Source: UTCHB3 sp964625575 (GTDB lineage Bacteria > Bacteroidota > Ignavibacteria > Ignavibacteriales > Ignavibacteriaceae). Taken from it: a stretch of DNA of 64,000 bases. Shown in pieces: positions 50,582-60,260 of the stretch. The stretch covers positions 310,001 through 374,000 of the forward strand of contig CAZVBQ010000001.1 in assembly GCA_964625575.1 (NCBI GenBank), read 5' to 3'. Both the position numbers and the translations under genes were made by a program. The notes beneath the pieces are model-generated. The model made no database searches and was not told the DNA's origin. It saw nothing but the letters and a program-made list of their open reading frames with translations. Positions within the stretch are counted from its first letter, which is position 1. The number at the start of each line of letters is the position of its first letter.

Positions 50582-52614
50582 TCAATAAATTCAACACCCT
50601 CCCCCTGAATAAAAGACTTTCAGCTTATATTATGATGATAGCCCTCGGCATTTTACTCGCGGTTTATCTCACAAATTACTTTGTCTCAAAATCCATAATA
50701 CTTGAGGGAATTGAGGAAGACTCCCGGAACCTCGCCGAAGCAAAAGTGAACACCATGGAAACCTTCCTAACGGGTATCGAAAAAATACCGGAAGCGATCT
50801 CGACTTTCATCTCCAACTATCCGTATGACTCAGCCCGCGTTTCAACCATTTTCGGCGACCTCATTAGACGCAACCCTGGCATTTACGGAATGTGTATTGC
50901 CTACGAGCCCGCTTTCAGACCCGATTCACTTCCTTTTGCCCCATACTTTTACCGTAACGGTGATGTGATCTCGTATACCGATCTTGCCAAGGAGGAATAC
51001 AAGTATGAGTATTGGGACTGGTACCAGATCCCCTATGCTCTTAAAAAACCTCTCTGGTCGGAACCATATTACGATAAAGGCGGTGGCGAGAACCTGATGA
51101 TCACTTACTCGGTACCGATCATTGATTCAACTTCTGGCAAGGTTTTCGGCGTCGTGACAGCTGACGTTGATCTGAAACTGCTCCGGGATATCGTCTCGCA
51201 AATCAGAATTAAAGAGAACGGTTTTGCCTTCGCGATCAGCCGGTTCGGTACTTTCATATCGCACCGGAACCCTGACTACATACTTAACGAAACCATTTTC
51301 AGTCTTGCAGAATCAAGGACTGACAAGGAACTCGCGCTGATCGGACACAAAATGACAGGTGGCGAGAGCGGTTTCACTAAAATGGTTGACCCAGCCTCGG
51401 GTGATGATCACAGACTTTATTTCATACCGCTTAAGTCGGCGGGATGGTCGGTTGGAATCATGATCCCCGAAAGTGATCTCTTCTCAGGGCTGTACTTCCT
51501 CAGCAACATGATCCTGCTGGTAGGGTTTATTGGTGCTTCTATCCTCGCTGTTTTCATCTATATAGTGATAGAAAAAACAACTAAACCGGTCTCCACTATT
51601 TCAGACGTAGTGGCGCTCGTGGCCAACGGCAATCTGAAAGCGGCTGCGGCTAAACTTGACGCCGAATCCTCGAATCATAAAGAGATCAGCGACGAAAAAG
51701 CTGCTTCCAGCGATGAGATAGCAAAGCTTTGGCACTTCATGCGGAAAATGATCCACGATCTTAGCGGCCTCTCGATCAGAATTAAATCCGCGGGAAATTA
51801 CCTCCATTCTTCCGCAGGCACTCTTTCTGACGCGGCTGCATTTCTGAATAACACGTTTGCCGGGCAGGATACTGCCAACAAAAATGTTCGCAGATATGGT
51901 GACGAGATCGACCGTGTTACCACAACTCTCGCTTACAACACCGAAAAACTCACCCGTTCAGTTGAAGAAACGGGCTCTCTGATCGTCGCTGGTCAGAACA
52001 ATATCGGAAACATAGGCAATTCGATAATCGGAATAAGCCGTTCAACCGGTTCCATAGTCCAGAAACTGAACAATATCAACAAACGGACATCCAACATCTC
52101 GCGGGTAATTACCACGATCTCGAATATTGCCGACAGAACCAACCTTATCTCTCTCAACGCGGCTATTGAAGCTGAAAAAGCCGGAGACGCGGGGGCGGGC
52201 TTCAAAGTGATAGCGGACGAGATCAAACGCCTCTCCGAAAACACTTTCAATTCACTAAATGAGATAGAGGAGATAATAAAGGATGTTAAAGGTTCAGTAA
52301 CGGATGGTGTTGATACTGTTTCAAAATATCACGAGAGCTCCCTCGCCGGATTCGACGAGATCCAGGAGATGATCAACGATCTTAACGTGATCCTCGAGAA
52401 TAATAAAGAATTGATACCACAATTTGAAATGTTCAGAGAGGCGATGCGGTCAGCAAAAGAGAGCGTGGCTGCAATTAACGGGAACCTTCTCGCGGTAGAA
52501 AAACTCAGTCATGAAACACGGTCTGCCATCGGCAACCTGCTGAACGTCTCAGAAACCGTTAACGACGCCGTCACTTCACTTGAAGACGAGGTGAACAAAC
52601 TGATCACTGATTAA
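50578..52614 (+). CDS. Methyl-accepting chemotaxis-type receptor with double-Cache sensor
   Basis: This 678-residue receptor has a membrane helix at about residues 17-37, an extracytoplasmic dCache-like domain from 40 to 305 (Y-Y-D-K-G-G-G-E-N, then V-F-G-V-V-T-A-D-V-D-L), a second membrane helix near 312-332, a HAMP-like linker, and a signalling domain. The tip hairpin reads R-T-N-L-I-S-L-N-A-A-I-E-A-E-K-A-G near residues 520-536, the CheA/CheW contact zone, with Glu and Lys in place of the usual Ala-Arg. It is translated in overlap with the binding-protein gene. No che genes are present in the window. Confidence 0.9.
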   Translation: MINKFNTLPLNKRLSAYIMMIALGILLAVYLTNYFVSKSIILEGIEEDSRNLAEAKVNTMETFLTGIEKIPEAISTFISNYPYDSARVSTIFGDLIRRNPGIYGMCIAYEPAFRPDSLPFAPYFYRNGDVISYTDLAKEEYKYEYWDWYQIPYALKKPLWSEPYYDKGGGENLMITYSVPIIDSTSGKVFGVVTADVDLKLLRDIVSQIRIKENGFAFAISRFGTFISHRNPDYILNETIFSLAESRTDKELALIGHKMTGGESGFTKMVDPASGDDHRLYFIPLKSAGWSVGIMIPESDLFSGLYFLSNMILLVGFIGASILAVFIYIVIEKTTKPVSTISDVVALVANGNLKAAAAKLDAESSNHKEISDEKAASSDEIAKLWHFMRKMIHDLSGLSIRIKSAGNYLHSSAGTLSDAAAFLNNTFAGQDTANKNVRRYGDEIDRVTTTLAYNTEKLTRSVEETGSLIVAGQNNIGNIGNSIIGISRSTGSIVQKLNNINKRTSNISRVITTISNIADRTNLISLNAAIEAEKAGDAGAGFKVIADEIKRLSENTFNSLNEIEEIIKDVKGSVTDGVDTVSKYHESSLAGFDEIQEMINDLNVILENNKELIPQFEMFREAMRSAKESVAAINGNLLAVEKLSHETRSAIGNLLNVSETVNDAVTSLEDEVNKLITD

Positions 52615-53878
52615 TGCCGTGCTTGCGTTCCTTTACTTTCTCTTCAATCAAAGCCGATATCCCGGGATATTTAAGCAAAACTGAATTGAAAGCGTACGCG
52701 TCAAGTGAGTAGGTCTCAGAGTAAGTTATCGAGATTATGGTCGCGTTTCTCGTGGTTTGCTCAAAAAGTGCCATTTCACCAAAGAAATCCCCTGACTTGA
52801 GTACCGCCAGCCTGTGGCTTACTCCCCTTCTTATCACTTCAAGTTCACCTGAGAGCAGAAAATACATCTTGTCACCCTTGTCACCCTCTTCAAAGATCAA
52901 GTCACCGGGTATAAATATTTCTGTGCGAAGCTCGCCGGCAATATCCCTGATAAAATTCTCAGGTGAATCTGAAAGCGCGGGGATCATCCTGATGACCTCC
53001 TGCTTAAGACTTACCTGCACTTCATGCTGAAGTGAGGCCGGAAGTGTCGCCAAAAGGGCCTGCTCGTCACTTCCCGAGTAGCTGCGTGAATAAATATAAT
53101 CGTAATACTCTTTGATCTTCCTCTGAAGTTGAGGGGGTAGCCCCCTGTTGCTTACGATGGTTTTCAGACGCTCCATGTTGTCATGATAGAACTGCTCAAC
53201 CGAATCCCTTTTCGAGAGGATGCTCGCCACATTACCGATCAACCAACCGTAAATACCCACGCCGAACATCATCACCACCATCGAATATATCATCTGACCC
53301 TGGGTTTCAGCAGTGTAATCACCAAACCCCACAGTGGTCAGCGTTTGTATTGTCCAGTACATCGACTGAATATAGGTGGTCACCCGGTCAAGTTCCGGGT
53401 GATCAGGCTCAAGTATCATCCACCCGCACGCGAGCCAGTGAGCCGCGAGGGTCATCCAAAAGAGAAAGAAAAGGATGTACAGGGCATCATTTCGCTTTAG
53501 ATCGTGGTGCCTCCAAAATTTTTGATACTGTGAAAGCCTGAGCAGCTTCAGTATGCGTAAAAGCATGAACCACTGCAAACCGAGAAGTTCGTAAGGTATT
53601 ACCGCGAGTACATCAATGGTGAGCCACCTGTTTTTCTTGTCGCTGCCGAGCTCCCGCGAGAGAGTGCCTATGCCACCATTCTGTTCACGGTAGATCCTGA
53701 AATTTGATATGAGATCCCAGCCGTTCAAGACAAGACTGGAAAAAAGAAGTATGAATGAGAATCCACTGTCGAATATCCCTACAACCATAAGCGGATAGTA
53801 AACAGATGTTACAATGGCGAGCAACGAGACCAGAATCATTCGAGTTACTGTCAGCGGATTGGATGAGGCACTGGTCAT
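52604..53878 (-). CDS. Voltage-gated-like potassium channel with cyclic-nucleotide-binding domain
   Basis: This 424-residue six-helix channel has the filter T182-V-G-F-G-D-Y and a weakly charged S4-like helix (L-L-R-I-L-K-L-L-R-L at 106-115). A C-linker and cyclic-nucleotide-binding domain occupy about 290-410, with the phosphate cassette F-G-E-M-A-L-F-E-Q-T-T-R-N-A-T near 372-386. This is the architecture of prokaryotic CNG/HCN-like channels, so cAMP or cGMP gating is likely. It is convergent with the chemoreceptor (overlap 11 bases) and follows ruvX by 14 bases on its own strand. Confidence 0.9.
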   Translation of the reverse strand: MTSASSNPLTVTRMILVSLLAIVTSVYYPLMVVGIFDSGFSFILLFSSLVLNGWDLISNFRIYREQNGGIGTLSRELGSDKKNRWLTIDVLAVIPYELLGLQWFMLLRILKLLRLSQYQKFWRHHDLKRNDALYILFFLFWMTLAAHWLACGWMILEPDHPELDRVTTYIQSMYWTIQTLTTVGFGDYTAETQGQMIYSMVVMMFGVGIYGWLIGNVASILSKRDSVEQFYHDNMERLKTIVSNRGLPPQLQRKIKEYYDYIYSRSYSGSDEQALLATLPASLQHEVQVSLKQEVIRMIPALSDSPENFIRDIAGELRTEIFIPGDLIFEEGDKGDKMYFLLSGELEVIRRGVSHRLAVLKSGDFFGEMALFEQTTRNATIISITYSETYSLDAYAFNSVLLKYPGISALIEEKVKERKHGINQ

Positions 53879-53892
53879 GTTGTGGTTTTTCC

Positions 53893-54306
53893 TTATGAGT
53901 TCAGATATTCCTCGAGCAGAACTGCTGCCGCGAACTTGTCGACCAGCCCCTTGTCCCTCCGCTTCGATTTCTTTGAAACGGAGCTGATTATCCTCTCGCT
54001 CGCGATCGACGAAGAAAACCTCTCATCAACGAGCTCAACCTGCACTTCTGAAAGTTTCCTGATGCTTTCCGCGAACTTCACAATAACATCAGAGAGGATG
54101 GTTTTGCTGCCATCACCATTAAGGGGGTATCCAACCAGCACCACATCCACATTTTTCTCTTTTATCAGCGTGACTATTTTACCGGCTATGTCACCTTTGT
54201 TCTCCCAAGTGTCATACGGTGTGGCGAGAATCTTCATCGGATCGGAAAGGGCTAGCCCGATCCGCTTGGTCCCGTAATCAATGGCCAACACGCGGCTTCC
54301 CTCCAC
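53893..54306 (-). CDS. ruvX: RuvX/YqgF-family Holliday junction resolvase-like protein
   Basis: This 137-residue RNase H-fold protein has D-Y-G-x-K-R-I-G-L-A at the N-terminus (first catalytic Asp), V-V-L-V-G-Y-P-L-N-G-D-G near residue 55, and D-E-R-F-S-S near 100. YqgF is involved in 16S rRNA processing and may resolve branched DNA. The start is GTG sharing a base with the rel stop codon. Length matches the family. Confidence 0.93.
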   Translation of the reverse strand: MEGSRVLAIDYGTKRIGLALSDPMKILATPYDTWENKGDIAGKIVTLIKEKNVDVVLVGYPLNGDGSKTILSDVIVKFAESIRKLSEVQVELVDERFSSSIASERIISSVSKKSKRRDKGLVDKFAAAVLLEEYLNS

Positions 54307-56471
54307 TACCTCGCCTCGCTCATTCGTGAAACGGAGTATACGCCTTTGATCTTTTTCAACCTCTCAATAACCCTCGAGAGATGTTCAAGGTTCTGGACGT
54401 AAAGTGTAACCTGTCCCTCAAAAAATGAATCGTTGGCTTCAAGACTGATCGACTTTATCGAAGTGTTGTTGTAACTTACTATGGTGTTCGCGATATCCTT
54501 CAGCATGCCGGTGGAATCGTCACCTCTGATTATCAGTCCTGCCAAAAAGGATGAGTTTTCAACTTCTGGCCACCTGATCGATACAACTTTCTCAGGTTCA
54601 ATTTTCGATTTTTCTATCAGATTCCTGCAAGTTTTCCTGTGAAGTCTTATTCCCTCACCCGTGGTAATAAATCCCGCGACATCATCCCCGGGGATCGGGT
54701 TGCAGCACTTCGAGTAAGAGAGCATCATTTTAATGTCTTCTCCATCGACCACGAGTTCACCGCCTGTACCGCGGGCGTAACGGGCAAAATCTTCGAACTG
54801 AACGCTTGGTGAACCAAGTACCTTGTGATCTTTTTCCTTCGGCTCCTCAAGAAGTGTATCGACCGAAAGCGTCCCCTGTCCGAGATACTTGAACATCTGA
54901 CGCGTGTGATGAAGTTTATTCCGCTGGAGTATCTTCGCTATTTCAGTCTCACCGAGGGAGAGTTTCAGCTTTTTAAGCCTCTTTTCCCACAGCTCGCGAC
55001 CCACGTCAATCAGTTTCTCCTCCTCTTTGTTCAGCCACTTTCTGATCTCCGATTTGGCTTTCTGCGTCTGAACAAATTTCAACCAGTTCTTGTTGGGATG
55101 CTGGTTCTTCGAGGTGATTATCTCCACCTGATCGCCACGGTTAAGAACAAAATCGAGAGGAACTATCTTCTTGTTAACTTTTGCACCGATACAGTGATGA
55201 CCAATGTTGGAGTGGATCGCGAACGCGAAATCCACAGGGGTGGATTTAACAGGCAGCCTCTTCAGATCCCCTTTCGGGGTCATTACGAATATTTCGTTCT
55301 CGTAAAGGTTCAGCTTGAAGTTCTCGATGATGTTCTTTTTAAGTTCTTCACTTCCGGAACTTTCAACCATTTCCCGTATCCACTGAACATAGTCGTCGGT
55401 GTTACGGTCTTTACCGATGTTTCCTTCTTTGTACCTCCAATGCGCCGCCACACCCTTCTCGGCGATCTCGTGCATCTTTCTCGTTCTGATCTGAACTTCA
55501 ACCACACGCCCTTCGGGTCCGATCAGCGCGGTGTGTATCGACTGATAATTGTTCACCTTTGGGATGGCAATATAGTCTTTGAACCTGTCAGGCACAGGAA
55601 TGTAAAGAGCGTTAATGATACCGAATACGGTATAACAGTCGAAGGAACTGTCTGACTCAAGAATAAGCCTGACGGCGAAGAGATCGAATATCTCTTCAAA
55701 CGGCTTGTTCTGTTTTATCATTTTGCGGTAGATGCTGTAGAGGTGTTTCGGCCGCCCCGCGATGTCATATTCAAAGTTCTTTTCGTCAAGCGCTGCCTTT
55801 ATCGGCTCCATGAACCGGGTGAGATAACTCTCCCTTTCATCACGTTTGAGGTTGAGCTTCTTTCTTAAGTCATCGTAAGCGTTACGGTTAAGTTCTTTGA
55901 AGGCAAGATCTTCCAACTCCCATTTGATCTTTCCAAGTCCGAACCTGTGCGCGAGCGGAGCATAGATCTCGAGGGTCTCTGTGGCGATCCTTTTACGCTT
56001 GTCGGGTTGCAGAAACTCAAGGGTGCGCATGTTGTGCAGGCGGTCGGCAAACTTTACCACTATTACCCTGATGTCTTTCATGATCGACATCAGCAGTTTT
56101 CTGTAGTTCTCTGCCTGATTTATTTCGGCGGCTTTGAACAGCTCCTTGATCTTTGTCAGACCGTCAACAATAACGGCTACATCATCGCCGAAATTGCGTT
56201 TAATCGTGTCGTAGGTATATTCTTCATTGTCTTCAACAACATCATGCAGCAAGCCGCAAGCTATCGAAACATCATCAAACGGAATCTCTTCAATGAGTAT
56301 TCTCGCGACCGCGAGCGGATGCGAAAAATACGGTTCATCTGAAGCCCTCCGGTCGTTTTGGTGAGCGATGGCAGCGAATTCATAAGCTTTTTTGATGAGC
56401 TTCAGATCACTTCCGGGAATTCTCTCTTCACAGAGACGCAGCAGTTCAGTTAATCTTTTATCTTCGCTCAT
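54306..56471 (-). CDS. Bifunctional (p)ppGpp synthetase/hydrolase
   Basis: This 721-residue RelA/SpoT homologue has an HD hydrolase domain at about 45-200 (H51, H76-D77, E80-D81 in LLHDVVED), a synthetase domain near 230-345 (R-P-K-H-L-Y-S-I-Y-R-K-M and F-A-V-R-L-I-L), a TGS domain near 390-450, a helical region, and a C-terminal ACT domain in the last 75 residues. Hydrolase residues are intact, so it should both make and break the alarmone. At 721 residues it is a full-length enzyme. It follows the TPR gene by 82 bases and precedes ruvX. Confidence 0.94.
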   Translation of the reverse strand: MSEDKRLTELLRLCEERIPGSDLKLIKKAYEFAAIAHQNDRRASDEPYFSHPLAVARILIEEIPFDDVSIACGLLHDVVEDNEEYTYDTIKRNFGDDVAVIVDGLTKIKELFKAAEINQAENYRKLLMSIMKDIRVIVVKFADRLHNMRTLEFLQPDKRKRIATETLEIYAPLAHRFGLGKIKWELEDLAFKELNRNAYDDLRKKLNLKRDERESYLTRFMEPIKAALDEKNFEYDIAGRPKHLYSIYRKMIKQNKPFEEIFDLFAVRLILESDSSFDCYTVFGIINALYIPVPDRFKDYIAIPKVNNYQSIHTALIGPEGRVVEVQIRTRKMHEIAEKGVAAHWRYKEGNIGKDRNTDDYVQWIREMVESSGSEELKKNIIENFKLNLYENEIFVMTPKGDLKRLPVKSTPVDFAFAIHSNIGHHCIGAKVNKKIVPLDFVLNRGDQVEIITSKNQHPNKNWLKFVQTQKAKSEIRKWLNKEEEKLIDVGRELWEKRLKKLKLSLGETEIAKILQRNKLHHTRQMFKYLGQGTLSVDTLLEEPKEKDHKVLGSPSVQFEDFARYARGTGGELVVDGEDIKMMLSYSKCCNPIPGDDVAGFITTGEGIRLHRKTCRNLIEKSKIEPEKVVSIRWPEVENSSFLAGLIIRGDDSTGMLKDIANTIVSYNNTSIKSISLEANDSFFEGQVTLYVQNLEHLSRVIERLKKIKGVYSVSRMSEAR

Positions 56472-56553
56472 TCAGTGGTTACACTCCTGATATACAAAAT
56501 TTTCAAGAGGTAAAATAAAAAGAAATTTGATTCCGGACTGCGGAAATATCGGT

Positions 56554-57585
56554 TCAGACCTTCTTTTTGAGCGAATCTCTTAAGGTTTTTACCCTTTTGA
56601 GTCGTTCATCAAGCTTTTTCTTGTCCCATGAGTTGAAATTCTTTATCGCGAGTATCTCATCGCAGAGTTTCAGTGCTTCCTTGTACATCCTGAGTTTTTC
56701 ATAGTTCATGGCCATCTTGTGCTTCAGGGTCACAATGTTGAAGAAGTAGTAGTTTGTTGAGGTGGGAAATGTAGAGAGAATCTGACGATACACTTCTATC
56801 GCCTTTTTGCGGTCAATCTCTTCCAGTACGCGGGCTTTAGTCCACTTGATAATCCTGTTTCCGGGTGCCTTCCGCAACACTTCGTCACAGAGTGAGAGTG
56901 CCTTCGCGTATTGTTTTTTATCGATGTATATCCAAGCCAGTGAGTTGGCGAGGAGGAAATCGTTGTAAGAGTAATATTTGCGGTTCCGTTCGAGTATCTT
57001 GATGGCTTGTTCCGAATTGTCTTCAACGAACGGGAGCCATGAGAGGTCTTTCGTCTTCACGCTTTTCCAATAGTCAAATATCGCCATGGCGGAAGATGCT
57101 TCATAGAATTTCTTGTCGATCTCCATGCACCTTTCGAAATATTTCAAGGCGCTGGAACCTGTTTTGAACACACCAAACCAGTCTTCCTGAATGAAATCGT
57201 AGTAAGCTTCGTAAGCGTAGACGGTGGCAACGGCATAGTTGTTCCAGACATTCTTTCCGTCGGCATCGAGGTTGTTATCCGCGAGATTTTCCGCTTTCTC
57301 TATCTTTTGGAGGATGTAGTCGTTGCTGAACGGCACACCCCAGTCGAAACCTTTCACGATCTCAACGGCAGCAAGGTAAAGCGGTCCGAAAGGATTCTTT
57401 GGGTAATACTTTTCGAGCCGGGCAAACACGGCTTTCGCGCTGTCGTACCTTGCTCCCGCGAGGAAGTTGATCCCCCGCTCAAGCATTGCATGTACATTCT
57501 TGTCAGGATATTTTTGAGGAAATACCGTGAATGAAATAACAAGGAAGAAAATGATTGCCCGTGCTGAAACTTTAAGATACGACAA
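56554..57585 (-). CDS. Exported tetratricopeptide-repeat protein
   Basis: This 343-residue protein has a hydrophobic N-terminus (A-I-I-F-F-L-V-I-S-F, cleavage near VFPQK) and then continuous helical repeats of TPR type, seen as A-x-x-x-F-x-x-x-x-x-x-x-P patterns with aromatic and Ala positions. Such repeats carry protein-protein contacts; partners are unknown. The start is TTG, three bases after the stop of the flavoprotein gene and preceded by AACAGG, so translation is coupled. Confidence 0.8.
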   Translation of the reverse strand: MSYLKVSARAIIFFLVISFTVFPQKYPDKNVHAMLERGINFLAGARYDSAKAVFARLEKYYPKNPFGPLYLAAVEIVKGFDWGVPFSNDYILQKIEKAENLADNNLDADGKNVWNNYAVATVYAYEAYYDFIQEDWFGVFKTGSSALKYFERCMEIDKKFYEASSAMAIFDYWKSVKTKDLSWLPFVEDNSEQAIKILERNRKYYSYNDFLLANSLAWIYIDKKQYAKALSLCDEVLRKAPGNRIIKWTKARVLEEIDRKKAIEVYRQILSTFPTSTNYYFFNIVTLKHKMAMNYEKLRMYKEALKLCDEILAIKNFNSWDKKKLDERLKRVKTLRDSLKKKV

Positions 57586-57588
57586 AAA

Positions 57589-58941
57589 TTACCTGTTCCT
57601 GCCTGAAGCCTTTATAGCCAATGCTTCGATTATATTCTTAAAAGGAGATAGTGTGGGTGTATAGTTGTAATTTCCGTGCCTCAGGTCAGATGCCTTTATG
57701 CCTGATTTTATCGCGAGAGCGATCAGGTCACAATAACCCGAAACTTCCGGTCCGCCGAAGAATCCGGCTCCGAGTATTTTTCCGTCAGTGCCGATTATCA
57801 ACTTGCCGAAAACCTTACGGGCGCCCGGCATAACATTGATTATTCCATCCGCCATCGCCGTAACCGTGCGATAAGGGATCCTTAAATCATCAAGTGTTTC
57901 AAGACATTTCCCTGTCTTCGTAGCGAACTTATCGAAAACCCTGATCGCGGTGTTCCGCAAAACGGGGTACATAAAATCGTTTCCGCCCGCGGCGTTCGCG
58001 CCTGCAACATAACCTCCATCCCGGGCGAGTGTCGCCTGTGGAAGGATGACATGTTTTCCTGTGATCAACTCCTTTAATTCAACGCAGTCGCCCGCGGCGA
58101 AAATGTACTGATCCGAGGTGCGCATTCTGTTGTCAACTTTTATCCCCCCTTTGGGGCCGATATCCAGTCCTGCCTGCTTCGCGAGTCCCGTTTCAGGATC
58201 AATCCCGGTATTTACAATAACTCCTTCGATCTCGATCAACCTGCCTTCGAGTTTGATCTTGGAGATCTTATCCCCGCTCGTGAAAACCTTTATTTCAGGC
58301 GCGTTTCCGGTGAATTCAACACGGTTTTTAAGCAGCACTTCCTTGATCAGCTCCCTTATCTCGGGGTCAAATCCGGGCGCGGGCAAGGTATCTTTCTCAA
58401 GAAGCAGAACTTCCTTCCCCCGCTTTACAAGCGATTCGGAAAATTCGATACCCGAGTAAGACGCGCCGACTATCAGCCACTTGCCGTTACCCGGTTCAAG
58501 CCTTGAAAGCAGGTCTTCCGCGCTTTCGATATTTCTGACGTAATGCACATTCTTAAGTTCAGGGGGGAACTGCGGGTGTATCCGGTTTTTCGCGCCTGTG
58601 GCAAGCACCAGGCGGTCGTAGGGAATTTCATATTGAGCGCTGCCCCGTTCAACTTTAACAACCCGGGCACGGGTCGTTATCGCCGTCACGCGCGTTTTAG
58701 TAAGAACCTCAACATCGTATCGGTGCTTGAAATGTTCAGGAGAAAAAAACACGAGCTCTTCTGCCGATCCAACTTCACCCGATACTAGATACGGTATCTC
58801 ACAAGTTCCGGTTGAGATGTACTTTCCTGCTTCGATCATTGTGATCGCCGCTTCCGGATTCTCCCGGCGGGCTTTCGCGGCGGCAGCGGGACCCGCTGCC
58901 CTGCCACCAACTATCACAATTTTCTTGATCAGGTGTTTCAT
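57589..58941 (-). CDS. CoA-disulfide reductase / NADH oxidase-like flavoprotein
   Basis: This 450-residue FAD and NAD(P)H enzyme has a first Rossmann motif I-V-G-G-R-A-A-G-P-A at 11-20, the redox-active Cys in S-T-G-T-C-E-I-P-Y near residue 47, a second GxGxxS-type motif V-G-A-S-Y-S-G-I-E-F near 157, the F-A-A-G-D-C-V-E segment near 282, and a C-terminal dimerisation domain. The single active-site Cys places it with CoA-disulfide reductases, NADH oxidases and peroxidases. The N-terminal GGRAAG differs slightly from the usual GGxAAG only at the third position. Its GTG/ATG start overlaps the der stop by one base. Confidence 0.88.
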   Translation of the reverse strand: MKHLIKKIVIVGGRAAGPAAAAKARRENPEAAITMIEAGKYISTGTCEIPYLVSGEVGSAEELVFFSPEHFKHRYDVEVLTKTRVTAITTRARVVKVERGSAQYEIPYDRLVLATGAKNRIHPQFPPELKNVHYVRNIESAEDLLSRLEPGNGKWLIVGASYSGIEFSESLVKRGKEVLLLEKDTLPAPGFDPEIRELIKEVLLKNRVEFTGNAPEIKVFTSGDKISKIKLEGRLIEIEGVIVNTGIDPETGLAKQAGLDIGPKGGIKVDNRMRTSDQYIFAAGDCVELKELITGKHVILPQATLARDGGYVAGANAAGGNDFMYPVLRNTAIRVFDKFATKTGKCLETLDDLRIPYRTVTAMADGIINVMPGARKVFGKLIIGTDGKILGAGFFGGPEVSGYCDLIALAIKSGIKASDLRHGNYNYTPTLSPFKNIIEALAIKASGRNR

Positions 58942-60251
58942 TATTTTTCTTTGAATGAGACGGTAAAGGGAACTCCTTTAAATCCAAAATTCCGCCTGAT
59001 CGCCTTTTCAAGGTAACGGCGGTACTGGTCGGAAACTGCCTTGGGATAATTGCAAAAGAAGAGAAAAACGGGATAATTATCTCCGACCTGTGTCACAAAT
59101 TTAATCTTTACTTCTTTTCCGGTATGGGTTGATGGCGGAGGATATGCCTCGATCTCCTTCAGCATCACATCATTCAGCTCGCTGGTCGAAATCTTTTTGT
59201 GCCTTTCAGACTGAACCTCCTTGGCCATATCGATCAGTTTGAATATTCTCTGTTTCGTTAGGGCGGAAATGAAGATCACAGGGAAGTAGTCGTATTTACC
59301 GAGTTTATCGATTAGTGCCTTCTCATAAAACTTGGCGGTGTTACTGTCTTTTTCAACAAGATCCCACTTGTTAATGGCGATGATCACGCCTTTTCGTCTC
59401 TGGATCGCCTCTTCAAGTATCTTCTGCTCCTGAGATTCAAATCCCTGAACCGCGTCCACCAGAAGTACAACGATGTGAGCGTCAGCGATCGCGCGTAGCG
59501 TTCTGACTGAAGAATAGTATTCGATATTTTCCTTTATCCTCGATTTTTTACGGAGGCCCGCTGTATCAACTATCGTTATCTCCTCACCATAGTATTTGAT
59601 GATACTGTCGATCGAGTCACGCGTTGTACCCGGGATATCAGTAACGATGCTTCTGTCAACTCCAAGAAGGGCGTTGGTAAGGGATGATTTGCCAACATTG
59701 GGTCTTCCGACAAATGCAATCTTCAAACCTTCATCAACAGGGTCTTCTTCCGCGTTTGGAAAGCCCGAGACCACGACTTCAAGAAAATCACCCGTCATTC
59801 TGCCGTTCAACGCGGAAATGGGATGTGGCTCGCCAAATCCGAGTTCATAAAATTCATGGATGTTTTGCTCAAGTTTCTCGGAGTCGATCTTGTTAACACA
59901 GAGTATAGTTCGTTTTCCTGAAGAGCGGAGTAGATCAGCTATGGTCTCATCGATCGGAAGGAGTCCTGTTCTACCGTCAACAACAAATATTATTTTATCA
60001 GCTTCAGTCAAGGCGATCTCAACTTGTTCCCTGATGGCTGCCTCGAAATAATCAGGAGAGTCAGGCACATAACCGCCTGTGTCAATGAGGCGGAAACGCT
60101 TCATGTTCCACTCAACGAAACCGAACTGACGGTCGCGTGTTACACCGCTAACGTCATCAACTATGGCATCTTTTGTGCCGGTCAGCCTGTTAAAAAGGGT
60201 GGATTTTCCCACATTTGGGCGACCAACAATTACAACTAAATTATCACGCAT
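58941..60251 (-). CDS. der: Ribosome biogenesis GTPase Der
   Basis: This 436-residue protein has two tandem GTPase domains, each with a GRPNVGKS P loop (residues 10-17 and near 182-189), D-T-G-G and D-T-A-G switch-2 motifs, and N-K-I-D and N-K-W-D base motifs, followed by a KH-like domain from about 350. Der is needed for assembly of the large ribosomal subunit. Length and layout are standard. It is 9 bases after the SGNH hydrolase gene. Confidence 0.96.
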   Translation of the reverse strand: MRDNLVVIVGRPNVGKSTLFNRLTGTKDAIVDDVSGVTRDRQFGFVEWNMKRFRLIDTGGYVPDSPDYFEAAIREQVEIALTEADKIIFVVDGRTGLLPIDETIADLLRSSGKRTILCVNKIDSEKLEQNIHEFYELGFGEPHPISALNGRMTGDFLEVVVSGFPNAEEDPVDEGLKIAFVGRPNVGKSSLTNALLGVDRSIVTDIPGTTRDSIDSIIKYYGEEITIVDTAGLRKKSRIKENIEYYSSVRTLRAIADAHIVVLLVDAVQGFESQEQKILEEAIQRRKGVIIAINKWDLVEKDSNTAKFYEKALIDKLGKYDYFPVIFISALTKQRIFKLIDMAKEVQSERHKKISTSELNDVMLKEIEAYPPPSTHTGKEVKIKFVTQVGDNYPVFLFFCNYPKAVSDQYRRYLEKAIRRNFGFKGVPFTVSFKEK

Positions 60252-60260
60252 TATATTTTT

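Noticed and set aside
54825..55655. 276-aa open frame on the plus strand
   Set aside because: It lies wholly inside the rel gene in antisense, has no domain pattern and no ribosome site worth noting.
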